Positions 10,712-23,700 of a DNA stretch of 64,000 bases are shown in pieces. Location of the stretch: the NCBI RefSeq assembly GCF_036884655.1, contig NC_088339.1:29048501-29112500 (forward strand), read 5' to 3'. The DNA comes from Musa acuminata AAA Group. Lineage: Eukaryota > Streptophyta > Magnoliopsida > Zingiberales > Musaceae. The position numbers and the translations under genes were made by a program. Under the pieces are notes generated by a model. The model was not told the origin of the DNA and did no database searches. It saw only the letters and a list, made by a program, of their open reading frames with translations. The first letter of the stretch is position 1; every line of letters starts with the position of its first letter.

Positions 10712-12579
10712 ATGGACAATAGGCATGACTCTGAGACTGTTAGGTACACCACCAATCCTTCTTCACGTACACTCATCTTTTATGCATCATGCATGTGCAC
10801 GTTCCTGTTTCTTTTCCTAATGGTCATACTTTATATTGTGTTATTTGAAGTTCTTTCGTATATTTCTAATCTGGCTATTAAATGCGGTACGAGCAGAAAC
10901 AAATGCGCAGCATGTTTCAGGCAATACAACAAGGTGGAGCATCTGGTGGAACATATGAGGGTTTCATTTCACTCGGTGCATGAGCCAAAGTGTGGGGTAT
11001 GCCAAAAACACTGCAGGTTTTTTGAATCTCTCAGGGAGCATCTGATAGGTAAGCGATGTCTGAAGTTGAAAGCAGCTCTCATCGCTCGACATTTGTATTC
11101 TAAGGATCAGATGATATCTTTGTTGAAGGACCACTGCCGAAGATTGAATGTGCCAGGGTATTCAGACCTCGAGGATGTAATCTATGCCTCAACATCTTCG
11201 AAAGTCCAAATGCTCTTAGGACTCACCGTGCATCATGCCAACTCTCTCGCGATGCTTCGGTGAGTGACCTAAATGATAGAAATCATCTCAAAACAGTGCA
11301 TCATCTCCTTAAAGGAAGAAAGAAGAACTGTCATGCAGGGCTGTGTTTCATGTTCTCATGTTGTTTTTCTTTGTATGGTCTGAATTAAGTAGGAGTTGGA
11401 GATTTTATATGTGAGAATAAGATTCTTTCCAGAACTGTATAGGTGAGAATTTGATGTACTTAATGGATCATCTGTTGCTTCTCTCGAGTCTCCAAGTGCA
11501 TCTTAATCATAGTCCATAATTATAGTCGAGCCAGCATACCCATTATTATCTTCATTCTTCTTTCAGGGGCTTACCTCTCGGATGTCGAGGATGAGCTTGC
11601 AAGACACGTCGGGTTACGGCACGCGAAATCAAGGTTCCCAGGTAGTTGCTTTGGCTTGCAAGATGGTCGGAGGAGGAAGCGATGGATCACTAGACCTGTG
11701 TGCCAGGGTCTGCCTGATCGGCGAGGACGAGAACGTTATCTTCCAGACCTACATCAAGCCCCAAATACCGGTCACAAACTATAGGTGCCTTTGTATGCCT
11801 TCTTTATTTCCTGTACTTCTCTGAACAAACTCGGTGATCAACATGGAACTCCTTATCACACGAATAGGAGGAGCACCTAATACTTCAAATCGGTCCAGGT
11901 ATGAAACGACAGGGATAAGACCTGAATACTTGAGGGACGCAATGGCGCTGAAGCAAGCACAGAGGAGGATTCAGGACTTCCTTAGCAACGGAGAACCCAT
12001 CTGGAAGATACGCTCTCGGGGTGGAGAGGCAAGAATCCTCGTAGGGCACGGTCTGGATCACGACCTCGAGTGCCTTGGAGTTGAATACCCTGAATTCTTG
12101 ATCAGGTACCAGCTGTATCCAATCTGAGTTTCAAGCGATCATCTTTCTGAGCAAGCGATCATCTCTCTCTCCGAGCGCATGCAGGGACACAGCAATCTAC
12201 CCACCGCTGATGAGGACTAGCAAGCTCAGCAATTCGCTCAAGTATCTGACACAAGCCTACCTCGGGTGAGTGAACGAACACAAGTAAGGTTCATTTATCA
12301 TGCTTCAGCTAGCACGCACTTGTTCACGTATACATATAATTCATCCGCAGATATGACATTCAAACTGGAACGCAAGACCCGTACGAGGACTGTGTGGCTG
12401 CGATGAGGATTTATATCAGGATGCGATCACAGAATCATCCGCGCGACTACGCCTCAGGCTGCGGCGAGAGCCGCAACAATTACCCAGCGTGGAGGCAACG
12501 GGAGCTGGAGAAGATGACACCTGATGCGTTACTGGAGCTCTCGGCATCCGATTACTACTGCTGGTGCCTGGACTCTTAA
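10712..12579 (+). CDS. C2H2 zinc-finger / DEDDh exonuclease-domain protein (REX4-like family), copy 1, 7 exons
   Basis: My splice model has exons 10712-10743, 10897-11048, 11129-11259, 11567-11784, 11899-12105, 12185-12265 and 12351-12579, all with GT-AG introns and matching phase. It gives 349 residues. The N-terminus has three Cys/His clusters: C14-x2-C17 with H30; CGVCQKHC with H; and GCNLCLNIF...THRASC. From about residue 130 an RNase D/REX-type exonuclease fold follows: VALACKMVGGG, ETTGIRPEYLRDAM, LVGHGLDHDLECLG, then QDPYEDCVAAM. It ends SDYYCWCLDS. The Exo I motif normally has Asp-x-Glu, but Ala135 and Lys137 stand there, and the Exo III histidine is Gln. Plant relatives (Arabidopsis At3g27970-type, from memory) may share this loss, so the protein is probably a non-catalytic nucleic-acid binder. 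Confidence 0.85.
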
Positions 12580-13601
12580 GCAAGTCGTGAAAGATGGTGC
12601 ATGCATGTATCCTACGTCTGCAGGACTACGAGCAATCTTATCTAATCTGCTGTACTTAGAAAAGACTGAAGGGAGTAGATTATGTAAGAGTTTTATAGAT
12701 TGCTAGGAGTCGCAACTCATGCAACTCTGTAGCTTTAAAGGTGTGCAATGAAGTCATTAGTATGCTATTGACTGCTACAGATGATTTACTTTATAATAAG
12801 TGTGTAGTACATACATGAGTATGCTATTGACTGCTGCATGCATGCGCATCCCTTGTTTTCATATTTATTTGAACAAATCAAAATTTCCATTTTTTTAAAT
12901 ATAATTAATCGATTTAATCTTCATTGCATTGTGCAAATTCTATAGCTTAAATACTGTAGTGCTTTTAAAAGGATGCTATGATGTGTCTAAAGGTGCCATA
13001 CCTTTTTTCATAAAACGTATATTCTTAAATAACATTCGTTGTTTTCAAATGCTGTAAAATGATACTAAACAAAGAAGGCTATAAATTTTATTGGACCATT
13101 GGAAATTTAATGAAAATAAAAGATAATCAATCAAATCATTAGCTGGTTGATACATAGAACAACTTAAAAATAAAAGAGAGATTTATGTGAAAATATCGAG
13201 TTTCAAACTTCACTAATTACAGCACCGTAACCATCTTATCTCTGGTAATTAATCAATTCATGATAATTAGTGTCATTATTATCAAAGTCAATCTGCACGA
13301 TGGAGAGACCAATTAACCATAAACGTATCGGACGGAAAGTTTGAATTGAACGGTCGAGATTAGTTGTCTGTTTGACGAACTTTCCAATCATTTCGAGTAG
13401 CTGACTAAGCCATGTCACAGTAGCATGGTGAAATGGATTGAAGAATCCTTGTTTCTACAAGATTGTGATACGCCATGAGCCACGTCAACCATACGGCGTT
13501 AGCATGGTTGTCCCACCATGTCAATATGGCATTAGTGTAACAGTGACGGCTACCGCGCAACGGCAAAATAGCGGAGGATTAGAAGAGGGCCAAAAGTAGC
13601 A
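12580..13601. other. Intergenic, no gene seen
   Basis: This is A+T-rich sequence between the exonuclease-like gene and the NFD6-like gene. The phrase AGTATGCTATTGACTGCT occurs twice (near 12759 and 12816), a short direct repeat in the 3' region of the upstream gene. The last ~150 bases before 13602 become richer in G+C and probably hold the promoter of the next gene; no clear TATA box is seen. Confidence 0.6.
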
Positions 13602-16600
13602 ATGGCGACGGCGATTGGCGGCGCTCGAAGAGCCCTCGCAGGCCGAGGGATCCCTTCTTCTCTGATCTCCGGTGCCGCAACTTCGAGAGCTTTCCCATCT
13701 TCTTCTGCTCGAACTCGGGCCTGCTCTTGGCTCTCGCGCCGCAAGCTTCCTTCTGGAATCTCGAGGTACTGCTACTCCGCATCTTTCTCCATCGTCTTCG
13801 ATCTTATCCCATTCATTTATTAGTTTTAACTGAGAACTTGGGTGATCTGATCTGGAGAAGTTTACATCTTTTGTACTTACTAATCTACTCTTTTCATGTG
13901 GAAGCGCTCACTAGTAAAATAATTTTTGGATCATCGACGCATTCAATTTTTTTCAGAATTAAGAACTTCAAAGTTTTGTTTTTCTTTTTTTTTTCCTCTC
14001 GTTTTGCATCATCTTTCTTTTTATTTGAATATTTTTTGTGGCTTCTTGTTTTATTGTTGGATTGTGTGTGGCAAAAGTGGTAGCTTTGTTATTGTAATGT
14101 GAATGGTATGCATTACTGACGAATTAGGTTCCGCAGGTCCGCGGTTGAGTTGGGTTGTGCACAGTCTTTGATGCCTTTTCACAGCGTTACTGCTACGGCA
14201 TTGCTCACTTCTATGCTCTCCGCAAGGCCTGGAAGCTGGACTTGGCTTTCAGAAGGTAATCCATTTATCCTCTCTTCTTTTCTGTAGCTCATCATAATTA
14301 GCAAATATTATATGATAATTTGCCTGTTTTACTTTAAAACATAATTGGTATGATTCCATGAATTCGATTGAGAGGCTACGAGGGTATCACTTGTTGTAGC
14401 AAAAGTGTTTATTTTGCTTTATGTTTGCTTAGGTTAGTTCTGGTTAGTTTACTTGTTTTAGCTTTGTCCAAAATGTTAGGACAGATACTTCAAATCTAGC
14501 AAGTTTAGATCTTTCTTTATATTCTTCCGAACTTCTGAAGTCCCACACATACTTTCAGATCCTAATTTAGTTATGAATTGGAACTGAACTCAAAGATGTT
14601 ATCTGTGTTTTCCCCTTTGTGTTTATAGAATATTTTAACACAACATACTTGTTTGTTTTAGTTTTCTTGTAATTGTATAGGTAATAGGTCCATCAGGACT
14701 TCTGTTTGTTTGTTTTTATTTTCTGTTTGCAGGTCTACTATCACATTATTTAACTTTCAACAGAAAAATCAACTAATTATAGACAAAAATTTTAGGAGAA
14801 AAGGTAGGTTGGGATATATTTTCAACCACAAACTTTTAACTTCCCTAGCTACTGTTTGATCAGTTACATTGGAGTTTGTGGTTTTTTCTGTTTGTAAGAA
14901 ATAGGTCCAGTGTAATATTGTTTTTATTATTCTAGTAATCTTTAGAACTCTGATTTTGGGTTTGAGAGTTTGTTCTTTGGTTAAAGAAGTTTATGGGCAT
15001 ACCAAAGAAAAACTCTCAATCCCAAAACAGAGTTCTAAAGATTACTAGAATAATAAATCCTTTTAACCCCCTTATTTGTTGGTATGGTATGCCCATAACC
15101 CCCTTATTCATTGGGTTTGAGAGCTTGGTATGCGCATATATTTTCTTTTAACCCCCTTATTCGTTGAAGTGTTTTGCCTGAATTTTGAAAAATAAAAAAC
15201 TTAATTTAGTTTTCCTCTATGACATTTCGAAAACCAAACAAAACAGATATGCTTTGTGGCCATCACATGCTTCCATTACAGAGTGCTTAAACTTGTTTGT
15301 TTAAGTACCATGTTATATTTATTTGAGTCCTGCTGATCCTTTGATAGATTGTGGCATTTTTGTCGGAACTCAAATGAAAGAAAAGTGTTAAACTCTTGTT
15401 TTTATTTTGCATGCTGTTGGTGCATTTGGTTCAGGGGTATTAGAAAAAAGAAAAAAAGAATAAAGGAGGATTAGTATCTGACAGGCACCAATAATCATAC
15501 TTGATAGAGGGGTTCTTGTATTGTTTGTTGCTCATATTTGTCCATATAATATAAGGTCAAATAAGGATTTGCTGTAGCTTGATTGATATTTTGGAATTTC
15601 TGATATATGTACTGTGATAAAAGTTGAGTGTGCCAGCCCATATCTTTTTGAACTGTTGTCTCTTCTCTCCCTTGTTTCGCCTTATCTTTTCATTAATTCT
15701 TTGTCGTTCATCCCTGATTTGTTATGGGAATCTATCCAGCAGTGTACTTTTAGCTTCATCCATGCTTGTCAACCTTTGACTCGGTGAAATGTTGTGCCAT
15801 GCCTCATCAATTTATTCAATTTCTGAGTCATGTGCTAGGGATCCTGTATAGAAGTATTTACAGAATCAGGAACAAGTTCGAGGTGAATTGTATAGCATAA
15901 AATTTCAATATGAAAATGCCAGGTCAAGCAAACTGGATCATGGTGGATTGAGTTATTTTTGAAATAATCAGATATTAATTTTGTTTGGTACTGACTGGTG
16001 TTAGTCAGTCTTTTGGGGGTTTCGAGGCCCATCTCTGTGACGAACAGCCAGATCAGATCGGACCAAGAATACTATGGACCTTATTAAGTGAGAAAGTTGA
16101 TATGTATCCACCTGTTATATGATTTGCATGGTATAGCCTTCACTAGCATGCATGGCATGTGTGGAACTATGTTTCATGGTGATAAGCAACACTTGGTTTC
16201 TGTCTGCTATCATTGGCAGTGCCTTTCTGTATCTCTTCTACAACATCATTCATTGGTCATTTCTGTAGGCCATGGTTTGCTTAAGGTTATAAATTAGTGT
16301 TATTGTTATCATTGTACTTATTTGGCATGCGCTTCTTCTATTTTCCAATAACTTCATCACGAATTTGACTCTGTTGCTTTAGGAAACATTTTTCTAATGT
16401 TCCTAACCCAGCATTGTTCTTATGAACAGTCATTTATTTTGTTGCTTAACAAACAAGACAATGAGTGACTTCTGCTGGTTTAGATCATATTTACTCATGT
16501 TAGATTCCAAATATATCTACCTTGCTGAGTTTTTTTTTCCCTCTTGAACAATGCATCACCTTATGTTATGAACCTTTGTTATCATCGCTTGAACATGTAA

Positions 16601-16696
16601 ATCATCTGGTTGTGTTAGTGAAATGTTGGCTGATATTTTATTTGCTTTGCATATGTAACATGATAACTTTATGTAGGATTTGCAACGCCTCTATGA
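13602..16696 (+). CDS. NFD6: NFD6-like small organelle-targeted protein, 3 exons
   Basis: Exons 13602-13765, 14128-14255 and 16677-16696 give 103 residues. The first exon encodes an Arg/Ser/Ala-rich N-terminus with no acidic residues (MATAIGGARRALAGRG), typical of a mitochondrial presequence. Exon 2 encodes the conserved plant block VELGCAQSLMPFHSVTATAL with TSMLSARPGSW after it, which I recognise from NUCLEAR FUSION DEFECTIVE 6-like proteins. The third exon adds only GFATPL and a stop. It is chosen because the acceptor and phase fit, but this family is often alternatively spliced at the 3' end, so that exon is less certain. The second intron is 2.4 kb and contains a hairpin at 14924-15057. 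Confidence 0.7.
14924..15057. repeat. Near-perfect inverted repeat (hairpin) in NFD6-like intron 2
   Basis: Arm 14924-14980 is the near-exact reverse complement of 15001-15057 (a few mismatches and one indel over ~57 bases), separated by ~20 bases. The following 120 bases repeat the words TTTTAACCCCCTTATT and GGTATGCCCATA several times. A foldback transposon or a recent local inversion would explain it. Confidence 0.85.
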
Positions 16697-19460
16697 CGTC
16701 AGAGATAAACATGAAACAAATGCCGTGCCGAGGATTGCTGGGTTTGTTTATTGATCAATGTGCTTACTAGAAGGCACCATTGCTCTAAACGATGATCTTG
16801 GATCTTCTCTCTTCTAAAAGAAATGTTATGTTGGATTTCAATTCTTGCACAGCAGAAATATCTCAACTGTCCCTTTCCGGTCTTGTATTATGAAAGTGCG
16901 TCGCAACCTCCTGGCATAGTCATTCTTATAGTGGTTGAAACTTCTTATCATATTCTCAGGAATATCCATCTGCAGCTGTTTTCCTTTTTGTTATCCGTTT
17001 CACGTTTCGATCACTTTTTCTAGACGCGTGTTTTTATTATTCGGATGCGCAAATGTTAACACAGCATTGCTATTTAAGGTGCTGTCATCTGACCAAACAA
17101 TATGATGTTTCTAAGTTAGGTAAGCAGTCGATTGCTATTTTGTGAGTTTGTCAGCCATCAAACCTTTAATTCAGTCAATCTAGTTGTTTGATTGGTTATA
17201 AAAGTCGAGCTTGTCGGAGTTTTGGTTTCAGATCTTTTTTTTCCTACTTGGGATATGTCGAAACCATGTTAGTATCATGCACCTCAACCATGTAAGGTGT
17301 TTTGTGCTTGGAGAAGGATGATTAAAGTGCATTGCATCAATTATCCAAAACCCTAGGATAGATGTTGAGTTAATAATTGAAGAGAAAAATGTAGTAAACC
17401 TCATGCTGATTCACACTTCTTGTCTAATATTGTGCAATTCTGCTGTTGAGATAAATAGTGTGCGACCACAAACTTACGATGGACCCATTTCTTCGGATTC
17501 CTTCAGCAAAACATGCAGGTAGAAAGCAGCATCCAACTACAGTCAGACTGATCTGAGTGCTTACAAGATGTTGCAACCAATTATATCACCTCTCAACTGG
17601 ACAATATATTCTTAGTTCATGTGTTGTTGTGGTCATCAGCATCGATTGAATATTGACGAGATTGAAGCTTTGACATTTCCGGAGGATCATCCAAATTCAT
17701 TTGAGATGAATGATAGTTTGATTAGATGTAAACCAAATTTTTATTTATTTGTCGATTGGATCAATCATATTACTCTGATTTATAGTTTTCAATACTTCCA
17801 AGTGCGACCAAAATGAATCAGAATTTCTAGAAAGATGAACAAATCAAGTCAAACCATGCATATTAAGTCAACAAATGGATCATTACTTTGTGTGTATTTG
17901 GTCCAATACCCACAAAGTAGTCAATTGCAATTGATTTTTTTCTCTGCATTAAGTCCGATTGGGAATCGCTTGACCGACCAAAACACCGGCCTTGTCACTC
18001 CCAAAAGATGTAATCTAGATTTCGAAGTATGCACGCAGTGAATCGCCCTTGCTTGATTCTTCCACCACTAGAATGTCGGCGAATTAAGCTTACTATTCCT
18101 CGACTCGAATGTGAGGTTCCGAGCGGAAGTGACATACCATTGACAACATGTCGACGCGTGAAGGCAATGGGCATAGTTGATAATTGGTGGCTGATGGGGC
18201 TTCACATGTTGTCATCTACAATTATCAGCAGTCCACAGTTGGTACTGAGATGGGGACATGATGATTAACACGTTTTAGAGACTCCAATAATTGAGCTGAA
18301 GAATCGTACAATCGTGGATGATTTGATTGTTCCGAAGGCTGATAATAATGATGCTAATGCTGATGTTTCATCTAACTGCTAAGGCATACAGTTATCAAAG
18401 ATTCCTTTAGAAATAGAAATATTAACTCTCATGTGAATCTTTCGATGTTCAAGTTAGTAATTCATGATTACGAGTGGTTCAAAATTATCTCTTTTTTTTA
18501 TATTAAAAATAATTTTTTATATTTAGTCAAAAAAAGGATAATATTTTACGATGAGGTAATCCTTAACCACCTCTAATAATCTATTCTATTTTTACTCTTT
18601 TCTCCACATAACTAACAAAAAGAGGATAACTTGTAATCATTTGTATTATTCTTATTTACATGGGCAAATCGATGGGATAGTCTCTGTCTCTTCTTTTAAT
18701 CTAAAATATCATACAAAAATCATATAAAAATTATATATTAGATGACGATCGACTAAAAGCCTTTCAGTCTTGTTGCCAAAATAATTCGTAAGGCATGACG
18801 AGGGTTTGAACGCTCGAATCGAGTAAAAGGATTCAAATACATGCACACACACCAAACTTGACTGAATTCTCCATGCCCGCTTCTCTTGAAATTATTGCTC
18901 CTTTATGCATTCTTTCCTACTGTTTACAGTACGAGAGACTGATTCCAGTCTTTATTCGTTGCATCTCCCCGTATTATGGGTTGACTGCTGCGTTCATTGA
19001 GCTTCCCAGTATCCGAGTTCGGAAGCTGTACCGAACCGAGTCTACTGTCGAGAGAGAAACGTGGGATAAGATGACTATTCCAACTTGGTTTGTCCTGTTC
19101 ACCGGATGAGATGACTCTTCCTCCGTGAAGCACATACACATGGAGGAGAACTCCACCGGGCTCCGGCCATGGGCACAGCTGTGAGTCTTAAGAGCCCCAA
19201 TCAAGTTGTTGGCAGTTTACTTCATCGAATGAATTTATTAGATGTTCCATCGTTGCCCATCTTCGTTAAGATTTGAGTTCGATCTCTATCGAAGAAGACG
19301 TCAGCTGCATGGATTCAAGATGCACATTATTCTCTCGTGTTGTCATCTTCCCAATCCCGCCAGCAGACCACAGATTTCATTCCTCCTCCTCCTCCTCCTC
19401 CTCCTTTACTGGCAAAGAGCTGTTGGTTGGGCCCACGCGAAACACGACTCCTCCGCCCAC
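16697..19460. other. Intergenic, no gene recognised
   Basis: About 2.8 kb holds only short ORFs without recognisable domains. The first part is probably 3' untranslated or downstream sequence of the NFD6-like gene. From about 18400 it is strongly A+T-rich. A (TCC)n run lies at 19381-19404 in the presumed promoter of the bHLH gene. Confidence 0.5.
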
Positions 19461-19467
19461 TATATAT
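19461..19467 (+). promoter_or_regulatory. Probable TATA box of the bHLH gene
   Basis: TATATAT lies in the context CCCACTATATATTCACC, 144 bases upstream of the chosen ATG at 19611. The position fits a plant core promoter; the assignment rests on position and sequence only. Confidence 0.5.
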
Positions 19468-19610
19468 TCACCAGGCGCTATGAATCATCATCATCAGGCC
19501 AACGGAGGTTAAGACCTTCATTTGGCTGCTGCTGTCGGTGTTGGCTGGTGGCAGACAAGGTGCGTGCAGAGAGTTGCAGAGATAATTAATTGCCAACAGG
19601 AAGAGAGACC

Positions 19611-20739
19611 ATGAGGAACTGTCACCGTGGTCGAGCAGATCTTAAGGTGGAGAGGAAGATGGCGGAAAAATATAGGAGACTGCACATGAAGACCCTGTAC
19701 TTGAAGCTTTCCTCCATCATTCCCGCGGAACACAGAACCACGGCAAAGGTAAGCATCTTGCTTCTTCCTGCGCTTCTATTTCTTTCTCGGATGTTTTATC
19801 TCCATCAGAACCCTACTGCCTGATGAATGGGTTTCTCTCTCTTTCTTCTTTCTCTTACATGATTTGATTGATCGCAGAATGCGTCATCGACATCATCCAC
19901 GTTGACATTCCTTCCGATCACAAAGTATTCTTTAACTAATAATTGATGGACAAAATAATTGCAGTAATCGTATATCCTGAGATAAAGCCCAAGACTTGTC
20001 TACTTTTCTTCCATCATCTGTGATACAAGAATTGCTATCGAGTGTATCGCATCCTGCAACTTCTAATCTTAAACCTATTATGTTACAGGATGCAATGACA
20101 AAGCAAGACAACTTGGATCAAGCCACATCTTACATCAAATATCTTCGTGCAAGGATCGAAAAGTTGAAGCAGAGAAGGCTCGTGCAGACCAGCGCGGTCA
20201 GAAATGAGATGGGAACGGGCTATCTATTGCCAATCATTGAAGTAAAATACCAGGATCTGAACCTGGAGATACTTCTGATAAGTGGTGTGAACAAGAGCTT
20301 CATGTTCCATGAGGTGATCAATGTTCTCGAGGAAGAAGGTGCCGAAGTCATCCATGCTAGCTTCTCAGTCGTCGGTGACAAGATCTACCACACAATACAT
20401 TCGCAGGTGATCACGATCCTTCTCTCTTTGCTCTTTACTAGTTTGGGCAGCTCGAGCTAAGGCAGATGATGATTTATGTCCAGGCAAGGGATTTTGTTTA
20501 TAGGATCAGGACACCTTACCTTACCTAGGTTAATGAAATCCTTCCCAAAAAAACATGGTTTTTTTGTGTTTGCAGCTACGACTCCAATCGATCAGGGTGT
20601 GTCGGTCTTCCTGTTAGCCTACAGCATTTAACCTACATGTGTGATGAGCTGTTATTACCTGTGTTTGCAGGCTGTCAGCACCAGAATTGGCTTGGAGGCT
20701 TCGAGGGTATCTGAGAGACTGAAGGAGCTGGTTAAGTAA
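19611..20739 (+). CDS. bHLH transcription factor (bHLH162-like subgroup), 3 exons
   Basis: Exons 19611-19748, 20089-20406 and 20671-20739, all in phase 0, give 174 residues. The basic/helix 1 region reads LKVERKMAEKYRRLHMKTL, the loop is at SSIIPAEH, and helix 2 is QDNLDQATSYIKYLRARIEK. A C-terminal ACT-like segment (YLLPIIEVKYQDLNLEILL) is followed by the last exon, AVSTRIGLEASRVSERLKEL. The basic region lacks the full His-Glu-Arg DNA-contact pattern, so DNA binding may be weak or non-E-box. The start is the ATG followed by RNCHRGRADLK, because upstream sequence in frame lacks an ATG. Exon 3 and the 3' flank are duplicated in inverse orientation at 29977-30045, beyond the viral insert. Confidence 0.85.
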
Positions 20740-23700
20740 TCATCTAGGAGACATGGTTTTCCAGATTCCTGAGGACATATGGACGTGTACCATGCACTTT
20801 TTTTAAGACTGCTATTGATATGGATCGGTTTCGTCGGAGGAGGAAGAAGAAGATGATCCCACCACCACGAACAGACGTACTGCTTTCCTCTTTCCTTTTT
20901 TTGAGTTGAGATTGATGCTTGGAGCTTGCACGATTGTTGTACCCTCTGTAGTCTGCAGACTATTGACTAATGGAAGCTTCTCTTGTTTCAGTGGCATTTT
21001 AGTTCTCTTAAACACGTTCTTAGCGCTCGTATGGGAATCTTCCTCGTACTCACCAAACATTTTCTTCGACCGTGTCGGCGATCCGACAACCCTTCAATAG
21101 AAAACTGGCGGCAGAATGAAACCCTTAAATAGAAAACTTTTAGTCATCAAATGCTCCGTGTTACGTCGTTTTACCATCACCGACGGTGAGCGGATTCCCC
21201 TGCATCTTCTTCGTCGCTACCCCGGGAATCGGGACATCAAATCGACGGCGCTTCCTCACGTGTGAGTAAAATACTGCCTCCTGGATTTGGATATAGTCAT
21301 CTTCTTCCAAATCTAGTTCTTCTATTGCTGCAGCTGTTGAGATATAGGGCAAAGTGTTAATAGTCGTTAAGTTTTTGTAAAACGTAACCGTGTTACCTTC
21401 AATCCTAACTCCTCCTTGCATTGCCCTTATAAAATTACATCCTATTATCATTTGAATATCATCCCCAAGCTTCATTGAGAACACATAGGTGTAAGGAATC
21501 CTGAAAGTGTTGTTCCCAATAGTCATTTTGCCTCCCCTTAATTTTTTGTTCGCTGTCGTTTTGGAGGTGATCCCACTGAAATGCACCACATAAGGGTTTT
21601 CTTCTATTGCAGCTTTTGGTACAGCCTTCTCGTCTATGCAACAAGTGGTAGCACCTGTATCTAGTATAGCATTAACTTCAAAAGGGGGAATATTCAGAAT
21701 TTCCATATGCACCTTTAAGTTGAAGAGCATATTCTTAGATCTTCTTGATCCTCCCGTTTCCTTTGTTTCCATAGAGAGGATTTTCTGAGTTTCTTCCTCC
21801 AAGAGAACAAGGGCCTCTTCATTTTCTTCTTCTTCTTCGCTTTCTTCAGTTTTTCTTTTTCCAAGCCTTTGTATTTTTTTCAGGAGATCGGCCTTCTCTA
21901 GCCTTAACCGATCTACTTCCAGTACTTCCCCTTCCAATTTGTCATATTTTTCCTTTAGCTCTACCACTTCGTTTTGTAAACGGAGGTTTTCCTGAGCTAT
22001 GGCTATAGATTGAATATGCATTTCTTCTAGCTCCTTGGCATTTTGTCGTTCAAATTCAATCGCCATTTCGAGCCTCCTTATTTCTACTTCGCAATGATTA
22101 ATAAAGTCTTGTTGTGTTTGAAGCAAGTTTCTAGGTTCATACCTTGGGGGTTCCTCCATCATGACGGGGGTCCTTTTGTCAAAGTAATATATGCTACACA
22201 TTCCACACGAAGTGATCTTGCATAAGGGACAATGTCTCCTATGCCTTCTTTGCGACGTTCTCTTGCAGATTTGCACTCTTCCAATCCTGGCGGTAGTTCT
22301 GTGTTGATTTCCCATATGTGTCTGCATTCAGCTTGTTCTTGGGAAACTTGTATTCTTGCTCTGTATCCTGTTTTAGGTCCTATCCACCAAGTTCTACTAT
22401 CTTCTATTAGAGCGAAAATTTTATGGGTGAAGGAGTGAATACCATGCTGTAGATCTTCTATGTCCTCTCCTTCAGAAATTGAATAAATTGCGTCGCTTTG
22501 GTTTTCTCCTTCTTGTACAGATAGTATTTCGTATTCATCTGGAATATCCAACTGTTCAAATATAGCAACTCTTTTGATATTCTTTCGGTCACTGGGGCAC
22601 TCTCTTGCAAAATGCCCTTCTTCTCCACAAAGGTAACACTTACATTTCTTATTTCTTATCAAGTGCTTTCTCTTCTCAATCCTTGCGTGGGATGAGTGAG
22701 GTTTACCTTTATAGGTCGTTGATCTTCTTACCCCATATTTTCTTTCAGGTTTGTTGTAGTATCCTGGGATAGAAATTTCACTGCAAAAGGACAGGTCCTT
22801 TAATGCTCTTCTAAATGCAGCATCTTTGCATTCAGCTTCTAAGTATTTATAGGAGAAGAGTATTCTCGGGATCACTCCTATAGTGTTTCCCCTATACTTT
22901 GCTTCAAATGCCTCTTTGATTCTCTTTCCTAGCTCCCCTGGCATTTTGGACCATAGCTTTTCAGATAATTCAGGGCCCAAGAACATCCTTCCTGTTTTGG
23001 ATGCCAACCTCATATAATCATTTAAGAATTGAATAATATATTTGAGGTTAGTATAGGATAACCTTTCAAGGTCTCTGTAGGCTTCTTCTTGCGCTGTTGT
23101 GGATCCCTGGAATGGATCTTTTAGTATGAAGATCGTCCTTAGTTGTGAGAGGATATTTTGTGTTCCTCCCGTTCCGTCTCCATTGGCTAGAAGTAATTGG
23201 TATTCTTCTGGATAAGCCATTCGCCATTGGATCCATGCCAATTTTTCAGCTTCCCCGAGCAAATTTTCAATAAACTCCATTTTTGCTAGAGGATCTGTAA
23301 ATCCTTGTGAAGATACCAAGTTCTTCGTTATTGATTCCCACCTCATAAATACTTCATCAAACATTCCCAATTGGGATGGGATTATAAATATTGCTCCCTG
23401 CTGCTGAAAGACTGAAGGGGGGTTCCAGGCTTCTGAAAAGTTCTTTGCCTTGAACCTTGGTTGTCTTGAATGCCCTTCATATTCTGGCCTTTGGCTTATG
23501 GATTCTATATTCACAGCCGGAGGGTAATTTACTGGTCCCATAGTTGAGTCCGCCGGTGGCCTGTAATTTGACACAGCAGATGATGAATATACCTGATGAG
23601 ATAATTTTGCTAACTGGGGGTATTCCATTACTAGTTCTTCTTCCAGTCCTGCTGCAATTAATTCCCTCTGAGGCTTTCGAGGGTACGGCATCTCTACTTT

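Larger units (their letters stand above)
8148..12617 (+). repeat. Segmental duplication, copy 1 (direct, ~4.4 kb)
   Basis: This segment matches 59684-64000 in the same orientation, with nearly every base alike. It includes a tRNA-Leu copy, a 58-codon ORF and the whole seven-exon exonuclease-like gene. Copy 1 has about 60 extra bases near 8278-8337, bounded by the word AAGTGC, and about 120 extra bases near 8518-8637. The match still holds at the window end, so the true duplication is longer than seen here. Confidence 0.9.

Noticed and set aside
10744..10896. Hydrophobic segment within the 212-codon ORF at 10625-11263, suggesting a membrane protein
   Set aside because: The stretch is intron 1 read through; with splicing the protein goes directly from the N-terminal 11 residues to the Cys/His cluster. 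The apparent frameshift later in that ORF is likewise an 80-base intron.
20812..21060. 82-codon minus-strand ORF, identical at 29656-29904, as an extra viral gene
   Set aside because: It lies in the 3' flank of the bHLH gene, shows no viral family resemblance and is only doubled by the inverted repeat.
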